Assembly (NCBI GenBank): GCA_024036415.1
Contig: JAMWET010000147.1
Coordinates: 155,757 to 219,756, forward strand
From: Prochilodus magdalenae
Taxonomy: Eukaryota; Chordata; Actinopteri; Characiformes; Prochilodontidae
Direction: 5' to 3'
DNA: 64,000 nt
Below are positions 43,901-62,784 of the stretch, piece by piece. The notes beneath the pieces were generated by a model. That model did no database searches and was not told the origin of the DNA. It saw nothing but the letters and a program-made list of their open reading frames with translations. The translations under genes were made by a program, and so were the position numbers. Each line of letters begins with the position of its first letter. The first letter of the stretch is position 1.

Positions 43901-45747
43901 TTTTTATATGTAAAGTATACTTTTTTTTACAACAGCATGCATTTCCCTTGCCCTGCTTGTGTTTAGATATTGTTAAAACTATCTATAGATGTACAAGAGA
44001 CACTCTCACATGGCAAGTAATCACAGAGCAGTTAACAGTCTCATAGCAGCAGTTAACACTGATAATAAGTGTTAACTTATTGTATAATAAGTCTTACAGT
44101 AACAAGTAACAGACAACAGTATGAATGTGCCTTCTTAATGGAAATACATTTCATTATATTTTCATTTTATTATACAACTACACCTGCAAAAAACTAGCAT
44201 GGGCAGTTCAGTGCATAATCAGTCCTCCAGTGTGTTCTGCTACATCCAGCTGCTCTGAGTAAATTGATTTTGATTAACTACAGGATTAGAATTAGCCGGA
44301 AGAAAACATCACAAGTCAGGTAAGTAACATTTAAGATAATATTAGGGTACTGCTAACATTTCACTGCAGTCCAGAATTTACTTTTCATGCACATTTTAAA
44401 CAGCACTGGATAACCAGATTCACAGTGCATGGGTGCCTGGAGAAAAAGAAGTTTAAGCTTAGGCAGGGGCCAGGGATAGTCTCCTAGGCCCTGTGATGAA
44501 TCCCCGTGTACTATTGGAAGTTTCTGCTCCTGCACCCACCTAGCTCATTAGTTAGATTTCCCCCCACAGATGTCCAGTTAAAATGTCAAACTCATTTTGA
44601 ACAAATTAGATATTGTGCAGGCAACACACTGCCTCTACTTTACCCCTAAAGGTTCTTTTTATCATCCCATTGATTTAAAATGATTTTAAACTGGATCACA
44701 TCAGCAGATGTTTGTTTTTTTCTTAATGATGTTGTTCAAGTCAAGACCAAGTAGACATAAAGAGTCCTGGCACATCTTTCTCTATCGTGTTTCAGGTACT
44801 TATTCTGTAGCATCCAGTGGGTAAAGAATCAAGCAGGGGCTTAAGCTTGTGGGAAAACCACTTTTAATTATTTATAGCATTAGACCTGGCACAATCATAA
44901 GAATGCAAAATGTTTTAAGGTCATTTTCTAGAATATAATATAGCATAAGATCAGCTATGAGCAATAAATTAGGGTTAGTAATATCCTTCAGATGATGTTC
45001 AAAAGTCAACATAATTCATAAACTTCCAAATGAACACATTTTATGAATGTAGGTATTTAAGACTGAGACCCTCACAACTGCATTACCCAGTGAGATCTCA
45101 GAACCTTTTGTATGAATGTTGCCAGTATTTAGAAAATAGACATATTCGGAAATTCTATTTTGATTCTACAAGAAGCTCCCAATGATGTAGGACATGATTT
45201 GTTGTAAGACTAGGATCTTATTAATGGAGTAAGAGGCAAGGAAACATAAATTGAGCAAACATAATTAATTGTATTCCTTGTGTTGGGTTTGTTCATTTTT
45301 ATGATAGCCGTTTAAGAGAAGATATTGTTGCACTGAGGGTTCTCCCAAGAGCCTCAGACAACTCAAAAATCTGGTCTCTAACTCTGCTTTACTGAAGAAC
45401 TCAGGAACAGTGTACAAAACCAAGCTCTGGCTCTAGGCTTGGCCTGCATCTCAGTAGTGTACTGCACAGTATACACTATGTACAGATCCTAATAGCATGA
45501 GTTCAGCAGGCTGGTACACATTATAATTACATACATACATAAATGCTCTATAATATCAAACAATAAACATTTTAATATCATAAACGGTTTTGTGTTACTT
45601 TATTACAATTTAATACACAAGCATATTTGAGCCATACATGCAAGTTACAGTCATATACAAACATTTGCACCTTATATCTTTTAAGGGGTCTAGATTAAGA
45701 AGAAGTGCCTATATAGTGATAGAGTATTTTACATCCCCAACTCTGCT
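40991..45747. other. Intergenic sequence without genes
   Basis: No supported gene. Overlapping ORFs at 41414-41816 (99 and 121 codons, opposite strands) lie in a relatively GC-rich, repeat-poor patch, but neither encodes a recognised domain. A short AT repeat lies at 42618-42632. The stretch 43300-44200 is very AT-rich. Confidence 0.45.
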
Positions 45748-46089
45748 ATGCACAGGGCTGTTCATAAGGTCAGTCGACGAATCATTGGCATCATGAAACA
45801 AGTCATCCGGCTACCACCCCAGGATGGCTTGTCCCATATCGGTGCAGGGTTGACACGGCTGGCTGGCTCACCTGCCTTAAATCATGTGGACAGCATGTGG
45901 AGTGAGGGAAGCAAGGTGGTGGTTCATTTTCTTCAAAGTACTGAAAGTAAACCTCTTGTACATCGTAGAGGTCATCGCTTGCTGCACAAATCTCTGAAAA
46001 TCTGCTGGGCATAATGCAGCCAACAGGGGCTGAGGATAACCACTCAGTCGAACCTCCGGAAAAGGCACCTGAAGCCAAGTTTGTACCAA
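45748..46089. other. GC-richer patch with overlapping ORFs, unassigned
   Basis: Three ORFs overlap here: 88 codons on plus, 91 and 70 codons on minus. The minus frame at 45803-46078 contains RFSEICAASDDLYDVQEVYF and FQYFEE with acidic/aromatic residues; the plus frame has LPPQDGLSHIGAGLTRLAGS. Neither matches a family I recognise. The patch is clearly less AT-rich than its neighbours, so it could be a decayed gene or transposon exon, or a non-coding RNA exon. Confidence 0.2.
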
Positions 46090-49000
46090 AAGGGGGTTAC
46101 AGAGAATGTTTTATTGGTTGCACCTTACTTTGCAGATCGGCAGTAAGTAAGTTATGATGTGGTGATTTTACAGTAACAAATCATATTTGATCATTAATTA
46201 AAAGCCAATTTCCTAGTTGTTACTAAATAATAAATCAGAAATTGTATTGAGTGTTAACAAGTAATAATGACATGGTCAAATAATGATAACAAGTTGTACT
46301 TACCTGAAAATTACCTACATATTTTATAGTTCTTCATGTATAATAAGTGAGAAATTGTAGCTGCAGCTTGTCCATTAAACAAATTTGCATCCTCAGAGTA
46401 AAACATGCAGTTTTTATTTTGCGGGTAGAAAGGGCCTCATGGCTGGCACACCAGTTGATTAATAGCTTGGTGTTTTTATTGGTCCCTGACACAGTTTAAA
46501 TGATTAGTATTTTTAACCACCTTGTTCCTTTTATAGCGGCAACCCTAAATGTTGGATCCTTGGATGGCCCTAACAGTTGCTATTTCTAGATTACATAACA
46601 GGACAAGTAAGGAACCTGCAGGCATCAGAATCTTACATTCATGTGGCCATTAAACCTAAATCTGTTTCCCATTCTAGCTCTTTTACAAATATGGGTAAAT
46701 GGATACCTTTAATTAGCTAACATTAGCTAGTTAACTTGCTTCTGCTTATAATGAAACCCTGACCCTAAGTGGCCAGTGAGGATAGCTAACACATTTTTGT
46801 GCACTTATATACAAATTTCTTACAAAACGCTAACAATTAAATGAATATAATAGAGGTCCTTGGCAGACTGAGCACAACAAGTGATCTTAAACAACCTAAA
46901 AAAGCATTTGTGCTTCCAACACAAACAAACATTTGCTACAACAGCACTGATGCCAGAGTATAATGTATTTCAGTTTCTCAAACATGATAGTGTTATGTGT
47001 AAGCATTGTGGTATCTTTAGTGTTTGTGAGTGTTTTTTGTTAGTTTCTCCTTTTACAGGTGTGGATGCATTTGCCATTCATGTGAGGAGGATCGCTAGCC
47101 AGTCAGAGGGCTGGCTGGTGTAAATGGAGAGGCAGGGAGGAAATGTACCACATAAGTGGATTTGACTTGTGTGTTTGTTTTAGGTATTCAACTAGTACTT
47201 CCTGCAGCTTCATGAATGTGAGCTTGTCTCTTGTGTTGGAGGAAAAGTTTAGTGTGGATATTTTACTGCAGCATTACTGCATTGCAGCTTTTGTGTTGGG
47301 GGTGTGCTTATTAGTAATGAAACGTTTGTGTAATTTTATGTGCTTATATTTCGTTTGCTGGGTGTGCTACCACGTTGCAGAGTAGGTAAGCATGGTTGTT
47401 GTGTTCTGTTTTGGTGCTGTCCACAGTTGGATTCTTACTGGCACTGTAGATCACAGTGCAATATGTTTATGGGATGGGAAACAGATTAATCTAACTGCGT
47501 ATTCTGTATATACTGTTTAAATAGCAACTTAGCAAACCTGTATTTCATTTTGTTAATAAAAATGAGGCTACTCATTATAGAGTATACCTATACTGGAGGA
47601 TTTTTGAGAGTCAGCAATCCCAAGAACGCAGACAAGCAAATTGCAGATAATCAGTCTTCAACAAACAAAGCCAGGTAAAAGTAAAAAATGAGAAGAACAA
47701 CTAGAAGAAAAATGGTTAGGAACTACATGAAAACTGTCAAAAGCAAAACCAAAGATTAACACTACATACAGCATAGATAATTAGGGGGTGGAGCTAGAAT
47801 GTTCCAAAGGTGATCTAGGCTGGGGGTCGTTTGGGTTCAACTACAGCATCATAAGCTCTATTTACCTGTTTTATTCTAAACAAAAACAGCTTTACAGGAT
47901 GGTTCTTCAATGTAAATAAACCTGCTCACAAACAACAATCATCACTGTGCAGTCTGTGCAGTCAACCTGCAGTATATTTACAAAATATGGCGAGAAATAA
48001 AGAAGTAGAAATTCCACACTTTGTAATTCCCTCATACCATCATAGCACCTCATTGTATCATATGTATTTATGGTTTACTCACTGTTATAAATATTATTTT
48101 CTGATTCATATTTTTATTGCTGAAATTCCGGTCAATGAGTTTATTTTCAAATGCCATACATAATATAAAAAGGTCATTTTAGTGTTTCAGCTTCCTGCTT
48201 GTTTTACAGTTGTGCTACATCTAGTAAAGTTGTTTGGATTTGTGCCATATTTTAAACATTAGGTAAATTAATAGGTTTAAATAGAGGTTAAACTGGTCTG
48301 TATGTTCACATGTCTTGTGTTTAATTAGGCCAAAGATTTATACATAACATAGTCTGTAATGGAAAATCTTAATAGGTGCCTGGATTTGCCATCAGTTAAT
48401 CAAAAGTATAGTTTCTGGCAGCATGCACAAATTAAACTGTTTTGTATGTTCAGCTTCAACAAAAAGTGAGAGAGAGTAAAAAAGGGGCGAGATAATAACA
48501 GAGCGAAGAAAGCAATTGCCTAAGGACAAGAAAACAGAACAGTGAGATTACGTGTTTTAAGAAAATGGCATATTATTAATAGAGCGATCTCATAAACCCC
48601 TGATGTACAGTTAAGTGAAGCTTGATAAAATTGTTTTAATCTTTAAAGAGGCCATAAAATGAAAAACTGTATTTGCATCATCATACCTGAATAATGAGAG
48701 TTCAATACATAGAAATGACATTCCATGAACCTCAAATGTGTTTGACCTTGAACTTTTGGCCCTATTCCCTCTGACATATCAGAGCTTCTGATATTTTACT
48801 TGTGCAATTCAGATATTTATTTTATAAATGTTCTCAAATGTGTCCTCTCCTCTTTCTACTACAAATCTCACATTCTGAGAAGAGGACAGAAAAATGAGTA
48901 GTTTCCAAAATCCTAGACGTAACAGTCCTCTTTTCAGCCAAATGATGTCCCCCAACATGTACACATTCCACTCCTGCAGAAACAATGAAAATGGATCAAG

Positions 49001-51825
49001 AACAATGCAGATGTCTCAAGGCTTAGAACTCTCTTCCCAAAGACTGAACGGACATGGTTGATGTTCATCTTTAAACAAAGTTTAAATTTGCTTCTTATTC
49101 AGCAGTTTCTTAAATTAAATTTCCATTCCACCTTAAAATCCACCACACCCTTCAAGGTGGAATGGAAAATGCCCCAAACAAGCTGATAAAAAGGAAGCCA
49201 ACTCAAGAACCCACATCTTTAAGAAAATCCAGAAAAACTTTAGTATCATGTTTTGTTTTTTTTTACTCCTGACAGTTCCTCAAACCTTTGACAATAAAGA
49301 TTTGCAATTCTACCTTAAATACCATCACAACCCCAACAGCAACCTGTAAGTAGCAGCCATCCTGTATGATTTCATCCAAATTTTTCACAGTTGATGTCAG
49401 ATCATCTTTCATAGTAAGTGACAACTGTAATTTAATTTGTACTACTGTCCAGCTTCATTTTATTTTCCTGCCTGTGTCCATGTAGACATGCAACACAGCT
49501 CATTTCTAGGCTCCGATCATATGGCTTTATAAAGGGCATGTAAAACCGCATCTGGGCATTTTTCAACCCAACCCAATCACAATTCTATGTAGACATCAGG
49601 GACCAAATTTAAAATACTGAAAACATGAATTTTCTGGCACCTTAAAGCTCCTACACCTCCTATACCCCCTACCTTTATACACCTATAAATATTATATTAA
49701 TTTAAAAATGCAATAAATGTAAAACAAACAAATGTAATCATGTGTATGTTGTTTGAAAATTTATTCAAGCAAAAACCACTATTATTAGGTTTTATGGAAC
49801 TTTTGCACAAGAACAAGTACAAAAAAGAAAAAGCCTGGCCTTTTTCACCAATGTGTGTCCTCCAACTCTGACCAGATGTTTCCTTGCTAGTAGTTATTCC
49901 ATCTGGAGCTTGGATCCAGATCACAAGTAAAACATGGCTAAGTCAAGCACAGCCCCCAGTGATGACAGGAGGTCATGCACAGTTATGTTGTGCGAGTGTG
50001 TAATGTCAGTCGGGTTAATGTCAGTCACTTTTTGTTGGCCATATTGAGGTAGCAATGTTATCTTTACCACTTGGTGCAGCCCTCTGGTTCCATGTGAAGA
50101 ATATCCTGCAGAAACTTTCAAGCAAGTTCAATGTCAGTGCCCCTTTTCCATTACTCCTCTGACTGGTCATCTTTGGAAGAATAGCCACCTTCTCTTAAGT
50201 ATTTTCACTTTCTAAAAGTATGCTCTAAAATACTCAAAAACATAAGCGGCTTAACATGAGCATTTTGTCAAGAATGCATAGTTAAGGACATGAAGGAAGA
50301 GATAGTATGACTTGGTAGGTAGGCTATGCTGTGGTAGGCCCAGAATCAAGGCACATATATTTCTTTCACAAACGTTCATGTTGTAACAAGTTTTCCATTG
50401 TTTGTTGTAGTTTAGCTCATCTGAAGGAGCCTTTGTTATGTTACTTACCTAAAACATCCACCAACCTTGGGCTATTTTGAATAATAAAATGAAATGTTTT
50501 TCTCTGTGCATAGCCTGAGACAAGCAGTAGGTGGTGCTCTACACCAATAACAGCTGCCTCAAATTTGACCAATCTAAGAAAACAAACAATAGAGGGAAGC
50601 AGAAGCACAGTGGGTTATAACATTCTTACAGTAAAACATGTTTTTTAGATATGGTTTTATATGCTAAAGGGAAAATGTAGCCTGCTTGGTTCCACAAATA
50701 TACTGAATAACTAGGCATTTAAGTGTGTATAGTATGAATTATCTATTTGCGATTTTTACTACAAATAATCTGGTAGTAGCTTTTTAAATACTCTTCATGA
50801 ATTCATTGATGACATAGTATAGTGATCTATGAATCTATGAATATCATGGATTATGTCCTGTATTGCTTACCAGCACTGAATGACAAATGCACTGTGTAAT
50901 GGATAGTTGGTATGCACATTTTTATGCAATGATTCTTTTACAATTTTCTTGAGTTATTTTTTTTAGTTCAAGCAAGGATGCCATTATCTACCTAATTATC
51001 TAACATAACCCAAAAAGATCCATGACGTTGACACCCTTGAACTCTTGATCCCTTGAATGAGTCAAGCCTTGCCGCACAATGGATAAAACCATTTCATAGT
51101 CCTCCTTGGTGAACGACATGATGACTACATGTTTATCACCAGGCTTGTTGGACAAGTCCTTTAAAAATGCTATCATTCAGTTGATTAAAATTCACAGTAA
51201 TTTTAGTTCATTCAGGGGATCAGCTTATAACATTTAATACCTGTAGTAGATATGGTATCTGACTAATTAGAATTTCTGTCTGATTTCAAAATGAAACATG
51301 TCTAGTTAATGTGCTAGCATTTTGCCAGATATTTACTGCCCATTGCAAAGACCAAGTAGCTTTGGCTAAGTACATACAGATTTTTCACTTTTCGGTTGTG
51401 TGCTGTTGGCACATAAGTGTTTTTGTTTCTACCCTAACTAGAATGTGTTTGTGTGGACTGATCATTTGCTATCTGAAATATAGTTGTATAAAGAGAGCTG
51501 AGATTAAAAAAGACATGTAGCTGATGGAGTAAAGGAAATGGGAAAATATCTCGGTTCTTTGTTGTTCATTACATTCATTCTCTTTCCATAGTCATATTTA
51601 TGCATTTTATATTTTGTCTACCCTAACTTTAAATTTAATATTTGGCATTTAGGACATTCATGCAGCAAATTAATCTGTCTCCTAGTACACGACCTGGAGA
51701 TACTGTAGGCCTATTTATTTGTTGCATTATTAAAATGTAAAATGTAAGAAATTTGTAGCAGCCCTATTGTTTTTTTTTCTGCCCAACAGAGAGAACTAAA
51801 ACTGTAGTTTAATGGAAAAATGTAT
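46090..51825. other. Intergenic sequence without genes
   Basis: AT-rich DNA with no recognised gene or transposon. Short ORFs (46881, 47143, 49697, 49921, 51311) have no domain. This is the longest stretch without any recognised feature. Confidence 0.5.
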
Positions 51826-57037
<5,212 letters not shown>

Positions 57038-57260
57038 GAAGGTAAATATATGAATGATTTAAGCAGATCCAACAACAAGAACAGCAAAGAAACAGGATGT
57101 CAAATGAAAAACCCATATGAGTGTAATACAATTCAGAATGGGATGTTTTCATAGACACTTCCATTTGGGGGCACTGTAATCTTGAGGCTGAAGAATGTAG
57201 CATATACAAAGAGAGGGGAGCTCTCACATTTTTGCTGTAAGGTGTGTAAAGTTTCTTTTC
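57038..57260. repeat. Duplicated module A, copy 1
   Basis: Imperfect direct repeat of 58880-59130. Shared landmarks, in order, are an AATGA(T/C)TTAAGCA start, a GGGATGTTTT block, CCATTTGGGGGCACTGT, ATCTTGA(G/A)GCTGA, GCATATACA and CTCACATTTTT. On the minus strand both copies keep an ORF starting M-R-x-x-LSLYM (65 and 72 codons). This may be chance conservation within a repeat or a pair of related decayed exons. Confidence 0.7.
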
Positions 57261-58783
57261 TTTGTCAGTTTAACTTAGGAAAATGAATTATAGCTCATCA
57301 TCCTTTTTGGTTTTGTTTTTGGTTTATATTAAATTGTTGATCAAAAACTGCCACTGCCACCCAACAGTGACTGTTCATATATATTTTATAGGGATGTATG
57401 CGTGTTTGCAGTGTCATTGCTGTTACCCAGCAGCTTGTGTTGTGGTAGCTCAAGACACCAGACAAAAAAACATGAGTAAACCCCAAGACCACAAAGAAAC
57501 AGACAGAGAAAGAGAAATGGAGAGAGCTCCTGTCCTCTGTATATTTACAGCTATGTCTGCTCTGTGTCACTCCTTTCATACTGGCAATCAATGATTTACA
57601 GCTTTACACACCGAAACCGTTTACATGACAGGACTGCAATGCACACAGCTGGTAGATACGTTTAGTACATGAGTTTGATTTTAACACCAATTCACTATGC
57701 ATACAACAATGCATTCAGGGATCCATCTTAACTCAGTGATCTCACTCTCATAGCTGAATGTCATAGCATAACACTGTGCAGCTGAGTGTGTTCAGATGTT
57801 CTTAACAAACACAGTTTACCAAGTTTGTTGCACTGCATGGGATATTTTGGCGAGGTTGCAAGTTAATTTAGTGCGCAGTTGCATTAGTTTGTGTCTAGCA
57901 CAATACATTTTTGCCATTAGAATGAAAATATCAAAGCCACATATATAGATGTCCATTATCATTCATCAGATTCTGAGTAGTTTTATAAGTAGAACTTTGA
58001 TCTCCTGAAGATAACAACATGACTCTCACAGGACCAAAAACTTGTCATCTTGCAGATATAAGACTTAAGGTTTCCTACAGATGATATTGCAAGAGGCTGG
58101 TAAAATTACCTGCGGGGTGTGTGGCAGTTTTCATGGATTGAGAAGAGGTGGTACAGTGTAGTTAATGTCTCATTCAGTGTATGGAAAATGAGTAACAAAG
58201 CAGATGACACTATTAGATAGTTTTCAGTCAGATTGTATTTTTAGTAACTGTAATTGTGATTGTAATTAACCAAGATACCAAAACAGTATCCTATATTGCC
58301 CTAGGGTTATAAAAGACCAATCATTTCCAAAATCCAACTAAAAATACTAAAAAGAAACCAGCAACTTGAACTGTATTTTGACCAACAAGCAAACTGCAGC
58401 AATAGAAAGCTTGGCAGTCTAGAATGTGTGTGCATGTCCATGCAAAGATTTTCACTAATCCAACTGAATTCATTCTGTTTATAGGTTAAGACTGAGGTGT
58501 TTATATGCACACTCTACTTAACAGTCTGATGAATATCTCTGTTTACATGCACACTACAAGTAATCACATCCAAACTATGAACATGCCTAGAGTACCACGA
58601 CAATGACCATCACTTCCAGTCAGAGTGAGACGAGCAGCAGTACGAGTTTTCAGCTTGCATGCTTGTGTTTTTAATTGCTTTCAAAATGTACTTCACATAT
58701 ATTTAGTAAAGAAGGGCCACTGTGAGCTGTATGGCTATCCATCCTAATCATTATTTTTAGTTCTTGTTTTGAAGCATAAACTT
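57261..58783. other. Sequence between duplicated modules
   Basis: No supported gene. ORFs on both strands at 57283-57594 show no domain. Words TGTTTACATGCACACT (58540-58555) and AGTCAGAGTGAGACGAGCAG (58617-58637) resemble dispersed fish repeat debris. Confidence 0.4.
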
Positions 58784-58879
58784 AGTCTCCTCTGCAGACA
58801 AGTGTCTGTCTCTCACTATGTTGAATGTTGTAAACATCCTCTATGATGTGAATGGATATGCACAGAACCTACATAAACT
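58784..58879. repeat. Duplicated module B, copy 1
   Basis: Imperfect direct repeat of 59213-59310. Shared landmarks are CTCTGCAGAC/CTTCTGCAGACC, a CCATGTT(G/A)AAT or CTATGTTGAAT block, GTAA(A/G)CATC and TGCACAGAAC. Copy B lies just left of module A copy 2. Confidence 0.65.
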
Positions 58880-59130
58880 TTCCAGTGTTAGGTAAATATA
58901 AATGCAAACATACAAATGACTTAAGCACATCTGAAAGCAAAGATGGCAAAAAGCAGAATGACGTGTGTGAGGGCTGCTGAATGTAAAACAATGCAGAAAG
59001 GGATGTTTTTATACTCTCTACCATTTGGGGGCACTGTGATCTTGAAGCTGAGGAATCTGGCATATACAGTGAGAGAGAGGATCTCACATTTTTTCTGTAT
59101 GGTGTGTGAGTCTCCGCTTCTTAAGCAATG
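58880..59130. repeat. Duplicated module A, copy 2
   Basis: Partner of 57038-57260, about 1.85 kb to the right, in the same direction. Flanked by module B copies on both sides, so the order here is B-A-B. This suggests a composite repeat or an old tandem duplication. Confidence 0.7.
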
Positions 59131-59212
59131 AAATAGAAGTAACATGCTTTGTCAGTTTACCAGTTATGAAAATTATTGTCTGCCACATTGCTTAATTAAA
59201 TTGTACTTCAAT

Positions 59213-59310
59213 TAACTTCATCTCTTCTGCAGACCAGGTTTTGACTTCCACCATGTTAAATCCTGTAAGCATCTGTTGCGATGCAAACACACCTGCACAG
59301 AACATACTTA
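59213..59310. repeat. Duplicated module B, copy 2
   Basis: Partner of 58784-58879, about 430 bases to the right. See that entry for landmarks. Confidence 0.65.
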
Positions 59311-59819
59311 CCCTCTCCCATTTTGAAATTTAATCATATACAGATTATTTGCAGGACTGCCCACCTTTTTTAACTGGATAGAAATTGGTTTCAGATTGCC
59401 TCAGTCAAAATAGTCTATTCTGACTTTGTTAATTCGAAGTTTTTTACATGGACGTATTGACGATTGAGCTATTAGTCATCTTATTAATAGATTAGCAGAT
59501 TGCACATGAAAACATGGTTACTGACAGCCAAGGTTCAGCATCGATTTGTGGTAGGGCATCTTCTGGAGTCTCTATAAACACACAAAATCAACAGCAAAAA
59601 TGAGTTTAACTTGATCTTGTTTCAAAAATATCTGTATGCTGCAGAAACAACACAGAAGTGAAGTTCTATAGGAGTATGCTTTAACTGGCATGCAGCTTAC
59701 AGCAAACTTGAAGCTTAAAACATTCCACAGTTGTGTGCACAATGCTCAGTGCCTATGCCTGGTGCATGAGATGGCTACAAGGCTGACGCATGGTGCTGTA
59801 CAGTCGTGATTACCACTTG
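59311..59819. other. Possible dispersed-repeat debris
   Basis: No gene. The stretch 59380-59520 includes TTTTACATGGACGTATTGAC and GCACATGAAAACATGGTT, words with an inverted relation (ACATG..CATGT) seen in dispersed fish repeats. Otherwise AT-rich and unassigned. Confidence 0.35.
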
Positions 59820-59965
59820 TATTGTAAGGTGCACTCTTGTAAACACCCTTGTTTACATGGATGCATGGAGAAATAATTTTTAGGCCAGTACATCTCTCAT
59901 CCTGGGGTCGGCACTACTGCCCTAAACATTGTTGTGCTTCCACTTATTAATTAGTTCATTGTCTA
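59820..59965 (+). repeat. Dispersed repeat, copy 1 (partner 62785-62945)
   Basis: Shares TGTAAACACCCTTGTT(T/C)ACATG, TAGGCCAGT, and an identical GTTGTGCTTCCACTTATTAA continuing to TTAGTTCATT with the copy at 62785-62945. The order of blocks is the same. It looks like a dispersed fish repeat inserted twice. Confidence 0.65.
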
Positions 59966-61519
59966 TAATCAGTTCAATAGATCCAAAAGCCAATACATTT
60001 ATTGTCCTTGTGTAAATAACATATAACACTGATGGAAAATGGCAAGGGAACAAAAAAAAAAATCCTAATCAAATAACAGCACATTAGATCCTGAGAAGAT
60101 CACTGCTTATTCGCGTTATTTAACTTTTGCATTTTAACAGTTTCATGGTTTGACAGTTTCATAAATCCCTTGCTAATTTGTTTCCTTTCCAAGGCTTACA
60201 AAGCAAACCAATTAGGTGTAGTGGTCTGGAAAAATGTCTTAGAGCAAAGATGAGAAGAAAGCACCCAGTCATTTAATTAGCCCACTTTGATGAAGTTGTA
60301 GAGTAAAAGTTTCTCATTTTCTATACCCAGTAACCCCATGTCAACTTGATCTAGGAAAATGAAAACCACAGTGTGCAATTAAGAGAGGGTAAAGTTATGT
60401 GAGGTGTTTGTGCTTAATAAATAGGTCCCTGAAGGAATACATGCCATACGAGGAATGAACAGTTTGGCCAGTCATTTTTTTAATTCTGTGTACCCAGAAG
60501 TTAGATCAACTATAATATCATTTGAACATTATTATTATTTATATATTTCTATTGCAATAGATTATGCCAGAAAGTCAATAAATAATGAACGGGCATCTAC
60601 GGGAACTGTAAAGTTGTATTCCACTTAGAGGGTCAGGTGCTTAGCAGTAAATTCCAGAAATGGAGCTTTCAGCATTCTAGCCTCTGCTGCATGTGGGTAG
60701 GGCTCAGAGCGAATTTTGACAGTGTCATCCCTTCATCAGTAAGTAAGGGCAGTGAGGAGGTTTGATTCCTTAATTACTGGTGTAGTTTATATATATCCAT
60801 TCTTTGGTTTGTATTTCTTGTTTGGCTCCCAGGTCAAGTCAAAAGTCAGGTTATCACGTACTACACCTAAAAATGGCACTACAGGAAAAAAGTTCATCTT
60901 TTTCTACTAGCATGAAAAAGATGGGATGAGTTTAATTCCTGCTGTTGCTGTTTTGGCACAGTTTAAGTAGTGATTTGGTTCAGATGGCTAGATGTTAGCT
61001 TTAATCCGGCTAAAAGGGTTTGAGAAGCTTTACTGCAGCTAGTCTGTTAGGCTTTGACATTCACATGCCACCTGACCATGTGCTCCACACAGTCACCAGA
61101 CAGACCCGCAGATGCCTACAGTAAGGACTGCTGCCAGTCAGTTATAGCAAAGTTAGAAAATCTGAGACCACCATTATAAAAGCTTCCATTCCTTTCTCAT
61201 TTAGTACGACAATCTTCATTACAAGATATATTATTAACATGACAATTTTTAAGATTTATTTTTTATTTTAACATGAATTTGAGAACGTATTCATTTTGAG
61301 CATGTCCCCTTTTTTGCCCTAATGTCTGCATACAATTAAGCTCTTACAGACCCCAACATTTAGGCCAAAGCCTCTGATGTGTACATTAAATCCACCTTAA
61401 AGCAGGGGCAAAACAAAATACAAATCTCTAATCAGGTCAAACAATCCCATGTAATGGAAAAGCAAATCCTCCTTTTTTTAAAATACAGGACGTGTCAACT
61501 GTTTTAACATACCATTTAC
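59966..61519. other. Intergenic sequence without genes
   Basis: AT-rich; no supported gene. An A-run lies at 60052-60061. No transposon coding motif seen. Confidence 0.45.
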
Positions 61520-61850
61520 TCTCAAGTCCATATTTGGAAACTATGCTGCCTAAACAGTCTGTTTTGAATTCATTGTGTCTGTGATGTCACAAGTACCATT
61601 TACATACAGTATAATCAGTCGTTTAGCACCAATAAGTCATCTTGAAATTGTAAGAACAATCAGCCAAAAGAACCCTGGTTCTTGAACTGGTTTCACCCAG
61701 GCTTAGTAGAACCTTAGCGCTATTTAGGGAACCAGTCTGTGTATGCACCATTTTTTATTGGAACCAAGGAATATCAAAGGACGCCAACAAAGGACATTGT
61801 ACAACAGTAGTAAACAGTATAAACAAGATGGCGCAGTGAACAGATGACCT
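61520..61850. repeat. Dispersed repeat segment (related to 63105-63160 and 37175-37262)
   Basis: Near 61540-61575 the words GGAAACTATGCTGCCTAAAC and AGTCTGTTTTGAATTCATTG match GGAAACTAAGCTACATAAAC and AGCCTGTTTTAATTTCATTG at about 63113-63155. Near 61757-61845 the words GGAACCAAGGAATATCAAAG to AAACAGTATAAAC match the patch at 37175-37262. So at least two dispersed families overlap here. Confidence 0.55.
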
Positions 61851-62784
61851 ACAAGCATTTGTGTTGTTATTATCCATGTTCCACATTTCCTTTCAATTTC
61901 ACACAATTTTATAATGTTGTTGTCTATTTGCCACCCCCCTCCAAAAAAAAAAAAAATCAACGTTGACCCCATTGTACATTTATTATAATTGTCTTCTTTT
62001 TCTTTATACAGTAAATATAACACAACTTAAAGAATTTTGTCAGATGATTTTGCTAACAACAGTGGCAATGCTTATTATAATCCCTGCATTCCTTCATTAT
62101 AATAAAGACTGGAAATGTAATAACCTAAACAGTATAGCAGGAAATGATGGCTACACATACAAAGCACCTCAGAAATGCCTCTCAAAGGATTTAAACTGCT
62201 ACAGTCTTTTAGAAGGCCGATATCTTATTAGGATTACTCAAGATAAAAAAAAAAAAACATTTGCATAGCTTGCAAAATATCAGTGCTCTGTTTACTGTTT
62301 ACATTTGCTTTCGCTCCACAGCAAGACCTACTGAAGCTGTAATGAAGTGAGAGCTGGAGAAGCACTCAGCGAGGCCATTCCTCATGAGATTCCAACAAAT
62401 CCTTGCTCATTCCATTCCAGAGCCAGATCTTTCCATACTTACAGATCTTGTTGTACTTGTGTTTTAAAATGCTTGGACTGTTTCTGAGGCTACTTGGAAG
62501 GCTTTGCTTTTGAAATTGCCACAAAAATAACCTCTGCAGCTAAATGAACTCTCTTTTTACCTTTGCATTCACCGCACCTTCACTCATTCTTCTCATCTCT
62601 GTCTTCCAGCATCTGCCTCCCCAGGCTGATTCCATCCCCATATGTCCAGTGCTGGCCGGATTCCAGCTCTGCTGGCACCACGACCTTACACATCAAAGCA
62701 CCACTCATAGCACTCAGCAGCATGGAAGCAGCACCAGGAGAACCCCTCTTAAATAATAGATTTCTCAGCAGAGCCCTGGGAGAG
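61851..62784. other. Intergenic sequence without genes
   Basis: No supported gene. A poly-A run lies at 61944-61957. ORFs at 61963-62268 and 62544-62835 show no domain. Confidence 0.45.
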
